DNA from: Mixophyes australis
Lineage: Eukaryota; Chordata; Amphibia; Anura; Limnodynastidae
NCBI GenBank assembly: GCA_036250195.1
Contig: JAVHZZ010000004.1
Span: forward strand, 146,830,729-146,894,728
Direction: 5' to 3'
Length of the DNA stretch: 64,000 nt
This document shows positions 10,151-21,549 of this stretch, one piece after another. The number at the start of each line of letters is the position of its first letter. Positions within the stretch are counted from its first letter, which is position 1. Under the pieces are notes generated by a model. It had not been told where the DNA came from and made no database searches. It saw only the letters and a list, made by a program, of their open reading frames with translations. The position numbers and the translations under genes were made by a program.

Positions 10151-13059
10151 CAAAGGGGACATTAAATGTAGCACAGTGAGCTTGCAACCATCCTTGGTGG
10201 CAGACTGGAGACCTGGAAATGATATATGTATCTACTAATCATCAATGAAGAGACCTGGGTGGTGCACAGGCTCCAATGTTCTAGAGGCCCTGATAAAGCA
10301 GAGGCCTATGTGGTTCATAGATACTCAACAGGTCCCAGATGTCAGGTTCCATCTCAGGAAATAAAGGGGCCTTGGACTGATTAACCACCAAAGTGAAGCA
10401 AGGGAGGTACTCAACACTGCTGCCAGATAAATTAAAATCAAGTCCCAGGATTGAAAACATTGCTAGTGGAGAGGTGGCTCCTCGTGAGCTGAGGGTCAGA
10501 TGATGTGACTGTGTCCAAATGAAGATTTGGCTTAATCTCCTTTGGATAGTGGACAGAGGTTGGCACATTGCTGTAGGCTTCAAAATGCTGGTTGAGCATA
10601 GAACATGGCAGAAGAGGCTCAACAGAGGTCTACACCAGTGGAGGTCATGGGGTGGGCTCTGGTTGCACTGAGTTTTATAAAGATGGCCAAGCGATGGTTG
10701 TAGTGAATGCTCCAGTATGTATCGAACTTTTATACACAGCACATGGGGAGGCTTTGAGACTAAGCTCTGGCTATGCTACGGGTTTCCAGGCTGGTGAGCA
10801 CAGGCAGAAGTTACAGGTTGAAATGGTTGTGGCAATCAGTCCGTGTAAGTATTAATTCCTGGGTGGGGAAGGCAATGTAACTAGGATTAAAATGCAGAAT
10901 AAGGAGAGGTCCAGGTGCCAATAGTGTGAGCTGATCTAGCGGAGCACATATAGGTAGAATTGATAGACAAATTAAGCTTTTGGTGGATGGGTAGGGATGT
11001 AATAGGGGTGAAGGTAGCATTGAAGGGTGTTGGTGAATTTGCAGCTCCCTTAGTGTGAGCTGCCTTTTGATGTCGGTCATGTTGCTTTTCCAAGTTGTAA
11101 TTAACAACTAGTAGACTGTTCCAGGTGCTCAAATTATCTAACAGTACTGTGGATTTCAACATTTGGTACTGTATCAGCTACCTGTCTGGCACTTTTCAAT
11201 CAATTAAAGTAATGGCAGCATTCGCGTTGTTGATGACAACTGCCAATGCGCTGCTAGAAACAAATGCAAGGTGGGACAGGAAATGTGATTATTAGAGTGA
11301 AAAAAACTAGTCACCAAAATTGGGATCTCCATTGTGTGCTAGCCTCCAGTATGGTCTATGTATTTGCCACTGGAAAAGAGATTAACTTGTATACCATCCA
11401 TCATGAAGTCTGGATTGTATACTAGCTATCGGCATAAGGGTTTGCACTGCTTACTAGCCATCAACATGAGGGTCTGCACAGAGGCAGATCCTAATAGGTG
11501 TGTTTGGTATAGTAGCACTTAGTCGAGAGCTGTATGAGACCCTAGAGCTTTCTAATTTAAGCTCAGTGCTGCAAATATGAGAAGGATAAAATTATCCTAT
11601 TTTACATAGCTGCAGATTTAGTGAAAAAGTCAATATTTTCCATGGGTTTGTTTTTATGATTGTTGTGGTTTTTGACAGTAAAAAAATGCTGCTAAATAAA
11701 CTCTGATATTTCATTATTGAGAGTTGTAAAACTACACTAAATAGGAATGCAATGAACTGTTTATATGTATTTACAATCTATATGGATTGATACATAATAT
11801 TTCCCAACATAATCAATGCCTGGAGTATTCTATGACTGAGTTATAGGATGCACATGACATTTTAATCTAAATATCTTTGTTGTGCAGCTCTCTCCTGGCA
11901 CTCTGTCCCTGGCAGCAGTTTTATAGCATTCTGACACTCTAATACTAAGAATAAGAGGTCATGGGAAATATTGGAGGTTGGAGGGAAACAATAAACATTA
12001 TCATATTCTGCTACATATTTGCAAATATAAGAAGGGCTTAAAGGGGAAGCATGTATTTCAACCCAAAATTCACACCTGGCCATACCTCATATAATAATGC
12101 TTTAAATTCTAGAGATTTTCAATTATTTTTGTACACATTAGGAATCATAGCTCCGCGTAGTACCTGTGTTGTCTTTCTCTGGGTATAATTTTTTAATGGC
12201 ACAGTCAGTGTTGAAGTGGAAATTTAGAAGTGGCGGTATGAAAAATGTAATGGGAATGTAAGTGAATGGAATTTAATAGTTTTACAATGAAAGCAGTAGG
12301 AGAAGTGACGGTATGGCGTACCACTGAATAGACCCCCACTTCGATCATTGAGCACAGTCAGATTCCTTGATTACAGACAATAGACAAAATTTTCTGTCAA
12401 GATGAATATTTCAATAAATAGAATTTACATTGGAAGGGGGAATTTAGTCTCTTGCCTTGTATGACAAAATAACTTCTTAAACCCTTGGTTTAATCTCTGC
12501 ATGATCTCATCCACACAGAAGAGGCCACACTGACACTACAAAAGAGATCATATACGATTAGTCATACATTCGATGATTCCTGATGTTGTATCTATTATCA
12601 AACTGTGGGTGAATGAAATATTAGAATTGAGTTTTCACTATAGAACTTAAATGTAACAGTGTTCACATAAGTGGGATATCAGAGAGAATATATAAGTCAC
12701 AAAGACCTGTGCCATTTCATTATGAAACAACATTGCTTGCATTAGGCAGTGTAAACTGATAAAAGTATATTAGCGTTCCACAACACTTAAAAGGTTCTTC
12801 ATGTTCAGTCAATTTAAATTTTTTGGTTTGTATATGCCATCCTACAACTTTCATAACACTTCATATTTATATTAAGTCAGTTAAACACTCTCTGCATATA
12901 CTAGTTTGTACTGGCTCATCAAAGGAGCAGAGTATAATAGGCACACTGGTTTCTTAGATAGAGCTTCTCAATGAAGTTGTGAACTTTGCTGCAGGGTTGT
13001 CATGGCCCCTCTAGGCAACAGATGACAAAGGAAAATTTTAAAGACAGGAATATAGTGTG
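10151..13059. other. No recognisable gene
   Basis: A minus-strand ORF of 153 codons (10281-10742) and two of about 95 codons (10811-11162) show no family motif I recognise and may be chance or decayed repeat. A GTGGCGGTATG...GGTATGGCGTACC segment near 12230-12350 resembles a dispersed frog repeat. Otherwise AT-rich and featureless. Confidence 0.35.
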
Positions 13060-13176
13060 GGTGGATACAGAGCCGTAACTAGGGTGGTGTGGACGGTGCC
13101 GTCGCCCCGGGCGCAAGCCCAAGGGGGCGCAGCAGCCGCCCGCTGCCTAGCCCTATCTTCTGCCTTTTTACCGTCC

Positions 13177-13341
13177 ACACACGGACGTCATGAGAGAGAG
13201 AGAGATTAACTTTCCGCAGTGGAACGCATGTGCGTTCCACCGACAGGAAAGCGTTCCAAATGCCGAACTTCCTGTCGGTGGAACGCACATGCGTTCCACT
13301 GCGGAAAGTTAATCTCTCTCTCTCTCATGACGTCCGTGTGT
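13177..13341. repeat. Inverted repeat, 73-bp arms, 19-nt loop
   Basis: Arms 13177-13249 and 13269-13341 are perfectly complementary when read base by base, including a (GA)n stretch, GTGGAACGCA words and outer GGACGTCATGAG. Perfect preservation in an otherwise plain element points to recent gene conversion or a young insertion. Confidence 0.9.
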
Positions 13342-14004
13342 ATTAGTCCCTTTCAAAAGCTGTATGGAATGCTGCAGTCACGCCAGATCCAGGAGTTAAT
13401 CACCCTCCAATTTATATAGGAGAGGAAACAAACTCTGCAGATAGAAACCGGACACGGAAAGGGATATACTGCCACTAACTGTAAGTGAACGTTTCCACTA
13501 TTCCTGGACACCTATGCCAATATTCAGGATTTACAAACATTAGGAGGAATGTTCATTCAGGACATTGTTTATAAATAGAAGCTTTGTGAATTTTAACTGG
13601 TTGCCATCTTTTAACCATTTCACATGTTTGCCTCAGTGCTGAACACTGATAAGAAATAACTTTCATTTCATGTGGTGCATAATATTACCGAGACTTATAA
13701 ATGTATACAATTGTGTTTTATGTATGGTTTTTTTCTGGACAGAATTGTACATTATGTAAGTTGAATTTAACCAAACATTTGAAGTAATATGTAATTAATA
13801 TCCAATAAAGGATAATGAATTGTACAATCACAGAGCCCTAAACTATGCGAAATGGATTTTTCTGAATGGCTTAGACATTTTTAAGTAATGTGGCCATTTA
13901 ACAAAAGTCTAACAGGAGATATCGGAGATATCTTTCTCATTAAGCAAATTATCGCACAATCCAGCAGTCCCCATAATACTCAATGGGGACTGTGGTGTTC
14001 CATT

Positions 14005-14006
<2 letters not shown>

Positions 14007-14051
<45 letters not shown>
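14007..14051. repeat. (TA)n microsatellite
   Basis: Uninterrupted TA dinucleotides, 45 bp, inside the hAT element. Confidence 0.95.
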
Positions 14052-14054
<3 letters not shown>

Positions 14055-14224
14055 ATGCATTTGCAAATATGTGTAACAGAATTATTTCAGTAAGGTGCTA
14101 GCCACACCCCCACATTAGGTTGGCCACACCCACTTGTCAAATGCCACTCCCACTTAGATGGGGGGCGCCGGTGCCTTGTCTAGCCCAGGGCACTAAAATG
14201 TCTAGTTACGGCACTGGGTGGATA

Positions 14225-15603
14225 TACAAAGATGTGATGAGGGACTTTGGACATGCCAAGGGTTGGGGAAGGAGCACAATGTTTGAGTCAGAGAATCAAG
14301 CTAAAGTCAGAATCACTGGAAGCAAAATCATAGTCAAAAGTCAATCTGGGTCAATAGCAAGTAGTCAACAAAACAATTGCTGAGAACTAGTTTACAACAC
14401 TTAGAAAATATATTGCTTAGGATTGGAGCATCAGATGTACCAGGTGTGCTCAAGGACTTTCAAATGACAAGATGCATGTAGACCATATCTATACATTCAG
14501 CAAGAGACCACATTTGCTGGGGAAGGAATGTGTGCTCAGGTGATTGCTGGAAGGGCAGTCGGAAGGACATCTAAGGGACCTGTATTCAAGAGAAACAGAA
14601 TGGTATGTTACAGAACCATTCTATTACAGATGAGCCCTGGGTATTCTTTGCTAGGTTTGAAAGAACGACAGAGTTGGATTTTTGTAACATGTACATCAGA
14701 GGCTTTGATTTAGAACAAAAAAACAGTACATCATAGAAAAGTTGTAGGAAAGTACTTTTATGGTGATATTCTCTGTGGAAAACCATACTTTGTCTTCAGG
14801 CTATAGGAGATGTGCCGGACTTCAACATTTGTCAACAAATAACTTTTGTTGAGCAGAAGCCCTAAGGAAAACCTTATAAACTTCTGAACACACAGAATGC
14901 AAATAGTAAGTTAGCTGCAGCAATTCGCAAGAATTGCTCAAAAAATATGGGATGGGTATAACAAAAAGAATAAGGATTTCTGGACATGATTATTTTCAGC
15001 TGATGCTGTCCAAGGGAGCAGCTCCTCATAGTCATTTTAATATGCAGAGACAAAGGGGGAAATTTAAGTAACCTGACATTTTTCTACCGGTTTTGAAAGT
15101 GCTGCACATGTCATCGATTTTCCCTCCAAGCAAATGCCAAGCAATTTTGCCATCCAAGATAATGAATCCAGCAGTTTGGAGGCTGAAAAATAAAATTGTT
15201 GCGTATGTGCATTGATTTAAAAACTACTAAATTGCATGTCTTTAACAAGCAGTGCTATTCAGCATTGGACCCAGTCCTTCAAGGTGGACCAGTACAAACA
15301 AACATCTAAAGATGACTAGCCCAATGCCAGAGTCAGATTAAGGAGGGTGGGCACATGCCCTGGGCTCCCTTCTCTAAGAAAGCTCCTTGGTGCATATCGC
15401 CACAGTTATTTGCCTACTCAAATCACTGTCTGAGCATTCTGGGGAGATGTCAGGCAGCCCAGAATGCAGTTCTCATACAGGAAGTGTATTCACTTCCTGT
15501 CTGAGCAGCACAGAGTGAGGAGTGATGCTACAGAACAGCACCAGCGATCATATCTAATGGTAAAAAGGGGTCTGAAAGGAGCACTTAGGGAGGAAGCTGT
15601 AAA
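14225..15603. other. No recognisable gene
   Basis: No coding or RNA gene seen. CCAGAGTCAGATTAAGGAGG near 15330 looks like a decayed CAGNGCCGGATTA-type hAT terminus without an identifiable partner. Confidence 0.4.
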
Positions 15604-16172
15604 GAGAACTATTGTGAGGAGGTTGTAACCTTAGAGTGGTCATACTGACCCCTGTCCACCTACGAAAGCGCCTACAATGGGCTCATGAGCGCCAGAACTG
15701 GACCATGAAACAAAGGAATAAGGGACCTGGTCTGATGAATCACAATTTATTTTACATCATATGGACGGCTGGGGAAGAGATGGCACCAGGATGCAGTATG
15801 GGAAGAAGGCAAGCTGGGGGAGGCAGTGTGATGTTCTGGGCAATATTCTGCTTGGAAACCGTGGATCCTGGCATTTATGTGGATGTTACTTTGACATGTA
15901 CCACCTATCTAAACATTGTTGCATATAAACTACATCACTTCATGGCAATCGTATTCCCTTATGGCAGTGACCTCATTCAGCAGAATAATGTGCCCGGCCA
16001 AGCTGCAAAAATTATTCAGTAATGCTTTGAGGAACATGACTGAGTTCTGTGTCATGGAGGTCCCACTTCGCAACTTAAGGTTCTGCTGCTAAGGTCTTGG
16101 TGCCAGATAAAACAGAACACCTAGAGAGGTCTTGTGGAGTCCATGCCTCGACGGATCAGAGCTAAAGAAACT
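15604..16172 (+). pseudogene. Tc1/mariner transposase fragment A
   Basis: The frame 15636-16022 matches the central catalytic region of Tc1-like transposases: RKRLQWAHERQNWT, GEEMAPGC, QAGGGSVMFWAIF, GIYVDVTLT and QQNNVPG. The segment that should hold the first catalytic Asp (SDES-like) is replaced by LMNHN, and the second Asp is Asn in QQNNV. Past the stop, TGGAGTCCATGCCTCGACGG (about 16134) encodes the VESMPRR tail in another frame. N-terminal DNA-binding domains are absent. Dead element. Confidence 0.85.
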
Positions 16173-16400
16173 GTTATGCATGAAAATCCCAGGAGATCAG
16201 CAGTTTCTGAGATACTCAAAACACCCGATCTGACAGCAATATTCATTCCATGGTCAACGTCACTTAAATCACATTTCTTTCCCATGCTGGTGTTTTGGTC
16301 TGAACAACAACTGAACCTCTTGATCAAGTATGCATGTTTTTGTGCATTGAGTTGCTTCCATGTGATATAAAGGTATAAAGTGCACATTATAAACTGGCCA
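16173..16400 (-). mobile_element. Tc1-like remnant (second family)
   Basis: CATGAAAATCCCAGGAGATC, TTTCTGAGATACTCA, GTCACTTAAATCACATTTCTT and TTGCTTCCATGTGAT are words of a widely distributed fish/frog Tc1 family. On the minus strand they encode transposase N-terminal sequence (KKCDLSDVDHG...LSISETADLLGFS, a helix-turn-helix-like segment). Joined directly to fragment A. Confidence 0.65.
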
Positions 16401-16991
16401 CTGAGTGTGCATGCACACTTTTGCCTAAGAACATAACCATGAATAAAGAATGGTACCAAAACATTCTCCAAGAACAACTTCTCCCAACCATCCAAGAACA
16501 GATTGGTGATGAGCAATGTATTTTCCAGCATGATTGAGCAACTTGCCATAAGGCAAAATTGATAACTAAGTGGCTCGGGGATCACATCATCGAAATTATG
16601 GGTCCATGGCCAGGAAACTTCCATTGAGAACTTGTGGTCAATTCTCAAGAGGCAGGTGGACAAACAAAATCCACAAATTCTAACAAAATCCAAGCAATGA
16701 TTAGGGAAGAATGGGCGCGGTCATCAGTCAGTATGTGGCCCAGAAGTTGATTGACAGCTTGCCAGGGCAAATTGCAGAGGTCTCCAAAAGGAAGGGTCAA
16801 TGCTGCAAATATTGACTCTTTGCATAAACTTAATGTAATAGTTAATAAAAGCATTTCACACTTATGAAATGCTTGTAATTTTTCTTTAGTATACCATAGC
16901 AACATCTGACAAAAAAGTCTAAAAACATTGAAGCTTCAAACATTATGAAAACCAATATTTGTGTCATACTCAAAACTTTTGCCCATGACTG
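16401..16991 (+). pseudogene. Tc1-like element B, 5'-truncated
   Basis: Same family as 51508-52201: HDxATCHKAKLITKW, EIMGPWPGN, then ELVVNSQEAGGQTK-type frame-shifted tail. The right terminal inverted repeat ends ...TTGCCCATGACTG followed by TA (16992-16993). The left terminus is missing. Stops and a frameshift make it inactive. Confidence 0.8.
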
Positions 16992-17029
16992 TAGTCACTA
17001 GTACACACAGTGTTTTGTATAAGGATCAC

Positions 17030-17440
17030 TATAATGCTCTCTGTATTCTATATTGGCCACCAGGACAAACTCTGTGTTGTTAATATGTCATGTTTTTTTA
17101 TTATATAGTCACTAGAATACTTTATGTATTTTATATCGGTCACTAAATATTTTTTATTTATTGTATATTGGGTGGTCTTTGTATTGTTTTTCTGTGACAA
17201 ATGTCTTGTATTGTATTAGTAATTCAAATTCTCTATGTATTATAAATTGGACACCATGATTATCTCTGTATTGTATAGAGGTCACTAGAATACTCTTTAT
17301 ACAGTATTGTAAATTGGACACTAGAAATATCTCTGCTTTGTAAAGAGATTACTATAACACACTATGTATTGAATAGAGGTCAGATGTATGCTCTCTTTAT
17401 TGTATAGCTGATACTTTATATTGTAAATTGGTACCAAACA
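17030..17440. repeat. Degenerate tandem repeat, about 35 bp
   Basis: Recurring blocks of the type TGTATTGTATAGAGGTCACTAGAATACTCTC, strongly diverged, with alternate TAAATTGGACACTAG variants. An old satellite-like array with no coding. Confidence 0.6.
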
Positions 17441-18080
17441 ATAGGCTCCTCATTGAGCTTATTGACAAGTCAGAAAATACTGCATTGTATGTAATTATAG
17501 TTGTTTGAAATTATTTTACCAGTGTTAGTCATGCAAACCAAATGTTGCCAGTTGTTTCCTGACAATCAATTTATAATGTGGACATGTCACATACAAACCA
17601 ACAATGTTTTTTTAATACAATTTTATTAATTTATGTGCAGAAAACAATTTAGGCATATTCAGTTAGCACTTGTGGCATTTAGTAATCATGTGAAACTCAG
17701 AAAGTACTGTACACTATTTGAGGCAACATTGTGGCATATTTTAACTTGCTGGGCAATATTGGTGGTCCTGTGGTCTGGCATGGCATAGACATAGGCTGCC
17801 ATTTCAAATCAGATGATGACCACATTCAGTTTGACCCAATATGTTAAGGGACTCATTCATCCCTTTCCAATGCACTGTGGTCCATGTCCCTCTCAGTGTA
17901 TTTTGCACATGAACCCATAGAGTCTGGTTCAATGTGTATATGTACTCATTGAGTTTGGTCTGATGTGCTGATGTCTGCCAGCTATTCTTCTCCATTCTGC
18001 ATCTTCTTTTCTGTATAAACTAGACATGAATGGTTTGGATTAGGAGAAATCCGACAGTTCCAAGTTTTGGGGTTCCTAGT
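17441..18080. other. No recognisable feature
   Basis: AT-rich non-coding sequence. Confidence 0.4.
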
Positions 18081-18766
18081 GTCAGTAGCTGAGGGGGAGT
18101 GCTGACATTGGATTGCTATTTGGAGGCTTCTGGGGTACCTCTTTGGTAAGTTAGCTCTCAATTTAAAAACTCATATGTATGGCCTAAATATATGGGACTC
18201 TCATAGTTTAGAGTAGGACCACCCTATTAGCAAAAGCACCGTGGAGTGGTGGGTGGCTTCAACATACATTTGCAAATGTGTGCAACTAAGACTTTTGCAT
18301 TTTTATCTACAGTAGAAATAGCAGATCTGTTGCTGGCTATAGAAGTGTGCTGGGGGTATTTGTCTGTGTTTGTTCCTTTTAGGATAACCCCACCCTTTCA
18401 TGCACCTGATATAGCCTATAAATTGATTTGAGCACCTTCCATTTTCTTTATTTGTCTGAGAGGCATGTTGATGTCAGTAGCTGAGGGGGAGTGCTGACAT
18501 TGGATTGCTATTTGGAGGCTTCTGGGGTACCTCTTTGGTAAGTTAGCTCTCAATTTAAAAACACATATGTATGGCCCAAATATATAGGACTCTCATTGTT
18601 TAGAGTAGGACCACCCTATTAGCAAAATCACCGTGGAGTGGTGGGTGGCTTCAACATACATTTGCAAATGTGTGCAACTAAGACTTTTGCATTTTTGTCT
18701 ACAGTAGAAATAGCAGATCTGTTGCTGGCTATAGCAGTGTGCTGGGGGTATTTGTCTGTGTTTGCA
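18081..18766. repeat. 392-bp tandem repeat, 1.75 units
   Basis: GTCAGTAGCTGAGGGGGAG occurs at 18081 and 18473, and about 290 bp after each start are nearly identical. The stretch between (18365-18472) includes TTTGTTCCTTTTAGGATAACC. A diverged copy of the same unit, also in tandem with period 395, lies at 53511-53990 next to a gag-like fragment. See findings for a possible split-direct-repeat interpretation. Confidence 0.85.
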
Positions 18767-19322
18767 ATATAGAAACTTGTAAGGTCTTAATTCTAATAAT
18801 TCCCAATAGTGCACATAGAGGGAAAAATTTATATCATTATTTCCACAGATGAAACTTTTGGAACTTGTGGTAAATCGATCACAGAATATGTGTTGCTTTA
18901 TCAAAAAGGATCAATATTCAGATTTTACAAACCTTGTTCAATAGAGCAATTAGGATCGAGATCAACACAGTCTGTGTTGGCGATTTCTGACACCGCTGGC
19001 TGCAGACTGTGTCGGTGGTGTCAGAAACTGTTTCTAGTGAATCTTGTGAGGGTCAGTCTCAGTGACATCTTTATTAAGCAAGCAAAAAGCAGGGAGTTTT
19101 TTTTAATAGTGATAAGCACACCTCAAAAACAAATATATTTCTTTCTTTTAAAATACAAAGGGCCTGATTCATTAAGGAAAGTAAAGCAAAAAAAAGTTGT
19201 AACTTTGCTCCTCCAAATTAGTTTATTATTTTGCACATAAGAAAAATGCTGTCTGTTTTTTCATGTAGCACACAAATACTTGATAGCTTTATTTTCAACT
19301 GAAATGTAAAGTTAATCTAGAA
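18767..19322. repeat. Unassigned with a 100-bp repeat copy
   Basis: 19046-19150 (AGTCTCAGTGACATCTTTATTAA...) recurs at 20013-20110 and 20149-20240. GGGCCTGATTCATTAAGG near 19161 is a phrase shared with several other positions in the window (30274, 33062 reversed). Confidence 0.55.
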
Positions 19323-19857
19323 CAGTGATGGGCAAACTTTTTCAGGAGCGGGCCAAATAAAAAAGAAAAACTTTAGGCGGGCCAATATAATTTATTATAC
19401 TCAAATATCGAAATATATAATACAAATTTTTTGAATGGGACGGGAGGGTGTTATATAGCAGTGTTACCTCTATAAGTGCAGCGATCGTACAGACACAGCA
19501 CTTATTTCAGCAGGTTGTTGCAGATCCGTCTTTCTGGTGAGCCACTAACTGACAACACAGCAGCCAATCGAAATCCACCATAGTATATGGCCCAGCCCAT
19601 CTCTTCTCACATGACTTTCAGCCATTAGGGGGCGGGCAGGTGTTTGAGTGATTGACACACGAAGTGTCCTTTTAGGAAGGAGGATGAAGTGTAATGGAGG
19701 AAATAGCTGGGAAGGCATAAAAATGAAGGTTCTGACACACGATCGGCCCTAATAATTTTATGCATATTTTAATGAAATTTTTTAAAATATTGGCGGGCCG
19801 GATAGAACCTCTAAGTGGGCCGGATCTGGCCCGCGGGCCGTAGTTTGTCCATCACTG
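19323..19857. mobile_element. hAT MITE, 535 bp
   Basis: Termini CAGTGATGGGCAAACT and AGTTTGTCCATCACTG are inverted with one mismatch. Flanking octamers ATCTAGAA and CTCTAGGA share six of eight positions. GCGGGCCAAATAAA and CTGGCCCGCGGGCC occupy the subterminal regions. Non-coding; related to 2428-2677. Confidence 0.85.
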
Positions 19858-20390
19858 CTCTAGGACATGTCCTATCCCAACTATAAATCTGTCCCCACAT
19901 TTTAAATTTGCCTCCCTGTCCAATGCAACATGATTTTGCCAAGCTGCAAATTTTATCCCTTTTACTATTTCTTGTATGCACTGTAAAATCTTAAGTGAAA
20001 GATATTTTATGAGTCTCAGTGACATCTTTATTAACCAGTCAAAAAACAGGTTGTTGTTTGATTGTGAGCAGCACCCCTAAAAAACAAATATATTTCTTTC
20101 TTTTAAATATATTTTTCTTTTCTAGTCAAAGTAATTTTTTGGGAGCAGTCTCAGTTACATCTTTATGAAGCAGGAAAACAGGGTGTTCTTTATCTCTGAG
20201 CTGCACAAACCCCCCAAAAAATATAATTTTTTTTGTCAAAACAAATTGTCTAAATTTGAATTTTATTGTGGAGCAGTGTCAGAAGAATCGTAAAATAACA
20301 TTCCCTACTTTCCCTATCTCATTAGGTGTTCATCTGGTGTGGTGGCAGAGTGCTACAAGTAACTCCAACTTGTTCAAGTAGCATTACTCC
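19858..20390. repeat. Two further copies of the AGTCTCAGTGACATC repeat
   Basis: 20013-20110 and 20149-20240 repeat the motif at 19046, each ending with AAAACAAATATATTTCTTTC-like A/T sequence. Function unknown. Confidence 0.55.
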
Positions 20391-20399
20391 TCTTGGCAA

Positions 20400-20708
20400 C
20401 CATGGATCACTGTACAGATCAGGAGCATCTCAGTACCAATACTGGCAGTAGTAGTACTTTTACTGTTATGACCTCAACTAGTATAAAAGATAATGTGCGA
20501 AGAAAGTGTCCTCCAAATCCTAACACTGTTTGTTAAATGAAATGTCAAATAAAACTTCACCTCTTGATGTAAGGAGGATTAAGAGAGTTTCTGATTAATG
20601 GGGTAAATTGTCAAAAAAATAAATAAAAGAAAAATAGCTTACATTCCATACACTACCTGCAGTGGCAAGACAAGGCTGAGATCATGCCCACTTTTTTCTA
20701 GTAAGGGC
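20400..20708 (+). pseudogene. Possible hAT transposase N-terminal exon, decayed
   Basis: From about 20402 a frame reads MDHCTDQEHLSTNTGSSSTF and later RRKCPPNP, serine/threonine-rich as in the disordered N-terminus of BED-type hAT proteins. The sequence resumes after the nested element at 21152. Weak on its own; proposed because the hAT body lies downstream on the same strand at 22697-23292. Confidence 0.3.
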
Positions 20709-21151
20709 CAGGGCCGTCTTTCCCATTGAGCACGATGGGCAGGTGCCCGGGGGCCCAGGGTGAAAGGGGGCCCTGGCAGGTCTGCTGTAAAAAATCCTGT
20801 AAAGAAAAAGGAAAAAAAGAAAAAAGAAACTTACCTTCTGCGGTCATGATCATCCGGCTCACTCCCTGGTCCTCTCTTCCGTGATGCGCTCGCAGTGAAT
20901 GTCGGGCGTGATGACGTCATCACGCCCGACATTCACTGCGAGCACAGCATGGAGGAGCATAGCAATGAAGTGCAGAAGAGGATTCGACGCAACGCAAATG
21001 AAAGGTAAGGTAAGTTATGTGGGGGATTTGGAAAAAGAAAAAAGTGACTAATTTTATATATAAATATATATATTCTTTTTTTTTTTTTTTTTTACTTATA
21101 TATTTATATATAGGGGCCCCGGTGGCCCATACTGTTGTTAAGGTGGCCCTG
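20709..21151. mobile_element. hAT MITE, 443 bp, with perfect palindrome
   Basis: Left end CAGGGCCGTCTTTCCC, right end AGGTGGCCCTG. Flanks GTAAGGGC and GTAAGGCA fit an 8-bp duplication with two differences. Non-coding and inserted in the degraded hAT gene. A long T run and ATATAT track lie near 21057-21110. Confidence 0.75.
20888..20943. repeat. Perfect 56-bp palindrome
   Basis: Two 28-nt arms without a spacer, centred on ATGAC|GTCAT (20915/20916). The arms contain GTCGGGCGTGATGAC and its complement. The centre forms a CRE-like TGACGTCA. Confidence 0.95.
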
Positions 21152-21549
21152 GTAAGGCAGCTGGTACACGTACTGGAATGCCCATTGCAAAAAAGAGTAC
21201 CCAAGTTGGTCATGCATCTTCCTTAATTTCCAATGCACCACCTTCTAGCTCAGAGTGTAAATCTGTCACCTCCAAAACAGTCAAATCAGTGCATGAATAG
21301 AACACTGTTGCTGAACAACAACTTAGACACTCACAGAATCCTGAAGAGTCTAAGTAGAATGCTATGTGTGAGTCTGACATTTCAAATTCTGACACAGTAA
21401 TTATAGGGAGCCACCTTACCAGATTTCTTATCCATTTGAAAATGTGAGGCTGAGTCGTAATGATCATAATTTAGACATAGAAATTGAGGATGCTATTTTG
21501 GAGATTTCAAATGTGCAAGAGATTGAGGGGAATAATAAATGGTACCACC
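21152..21549 (+). pseudogene. Degraded serine-rich coding, probable hAT
   Basis: A broken frame gives STQVGHASSL, SSSECKSVTSKTVKSVHE, then HSQNPEESK and a run of acidic/hydroxy residues with several stops. It continues the sequence interrupted by the nested element. Interpreted as the low-complexity linker of the hAT protein; low confidence. Confidence 0.3.

Larger units (their letters stand above)
13068..14216. mobile_element. hAT element, 1149 bp, with long hairpin
   Basis: Termini CAGAGCCGTAACTAG and CTAGTTACGGCACTG are inverted with one mismatch. The flanking 8 bp GGTGGATA is exact on both sides (13060-13067, 14217-14224). There is no transposase. The left third carries a 73-bp-arm inverted repeat (13177-13341) and the right part a TA microsatellite. 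Clearly a non-autonomous hAT. Confidence 0.93.
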
